DNA of 5,155 bases from Verrucomicrobiota bacterium. Its GTDB lineage: Bacteria; Verrucomicrobiota; Verrucomicrobiia; Verrucomicrobiales; DEV007. Shown in pieces: positions 5,093 to 5,155 of this stretch. The notes below the pieces were generated by a model, which worked only from the letters and a program-made list of their open reading frames with translations, had not been told where the DNA came from and made no database searches. Positions within the stretch are counted from its first letter, which is position 1; every line of letters begins with the position of its first letter. Location of the stretch: assembly GCA_027618625.1 (NCBI GenBank), contig JAQCER010000334.1, forward strand, positions 1-5,155, in the 5' to 3' direction. Position numbers and translations under genes: made by a program.

Positions 5093-5155
5093 CTATTGAG
5101 CAGCTTCAATCGTTGCTGGTTCTTGTTCCTGCAAGGCAGCAGGGCCGCGAATTGC
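5093..5155 (-). CDS. Possible C-terminal end of a minus-strand gene entering from the right edge
   Basis: On the minus strand, starting at the window edge, one frame reads 20 codons (AIRGPAALQEQEPATIEAAQ) to a TAG at 5095-5093. The Ala/Glu/Gln-rich composition is like a disordered protein terminus, and its position would make it convergent with the cNMP-domain gene. However, 20 codons are too few to prove coding, and another minus frame stays open longer, to a TGA near 5026. The family cannot be recognised. Confidence 0.25.
   Translation of the reverse strand, partial: AIRGPAALQEQEPATIEAAQ

Noticed and set aside
5043..5099. Small plus-strand ORF MLVIRRLFGVGWDGPVGY
   Set aside because: Eighteen codons with no ribosome-binding site and overlap with the possible minus-strand terminus give no support for coding.

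Overview
The window looks like ordinary bacterial chromosome of moderate GC (mid-50s percent by eye). It holds four confidently readable genes, one well-formed uncharacterised gene, and a gene fragment at each edge. No transposase, tRNA, rRNA or CRISPR array is visible. Taxonomy cannot be fixed from this sequence. The mix of a divergent MoaE, a stand-alone cNMP-type domain and mostly poor Shine-Dalgarno sequences would fit a Verrucomicrobiota-like or related environmental bacterium, but that is a low-confidence inference.

Left part (1-1627): the 5' part of an uncharacterised minus-strand gene runs off the left edge. It is divergent, across about 150 bp, from a 399-residue plus-strand protein. 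That protein has a cupin core with a cysteine-dioxygenase-like arrangement (His-x-His followed about 60 residues later by another His) fused to a mostly helical C-terminal half. This divergent pair is the least explained part of the window.

Middle (1628-2901): after a convergent 169-bp gap with small hairpins comes a minus-strand pair. moaE (molybdopterin synthase large subunit) overlaps pgsA (phosphatidylglycerophosphate synthase) by four bases in a GTGA junction. moaE and gnd are divergent across 110 bp containing two hairpin-forming inverted repeats.

Right part (2902-5155): gnd (6-phosphogluconate dehydrogenase) is complete except that an in-frame TAA stops it at residue 447. The next 27 codons in the same frame still encode the family's conserved C-terminal tail. 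This is the most striking anomaly: that tail supplies active-site residues to the partner subunit. Downstream is a 163-residue single-domain cyclic-nucleotide-binding-like protein without a DNA-binding domain and apparently without the phosphate-binding arginine. Its start codon is preceded by a perfect 7-bp inverted repeat. A short minus-strand reading frame, possibly a gene's 3' end, enters from the right edge.

The recognised genes serve different housekeeping jobs (phospholipid synthesis, molybdenum cofactor synthesis, pentose phosphate pathway). Apart from the coupled moaE-pgsA pair there is no sign that they form one system.
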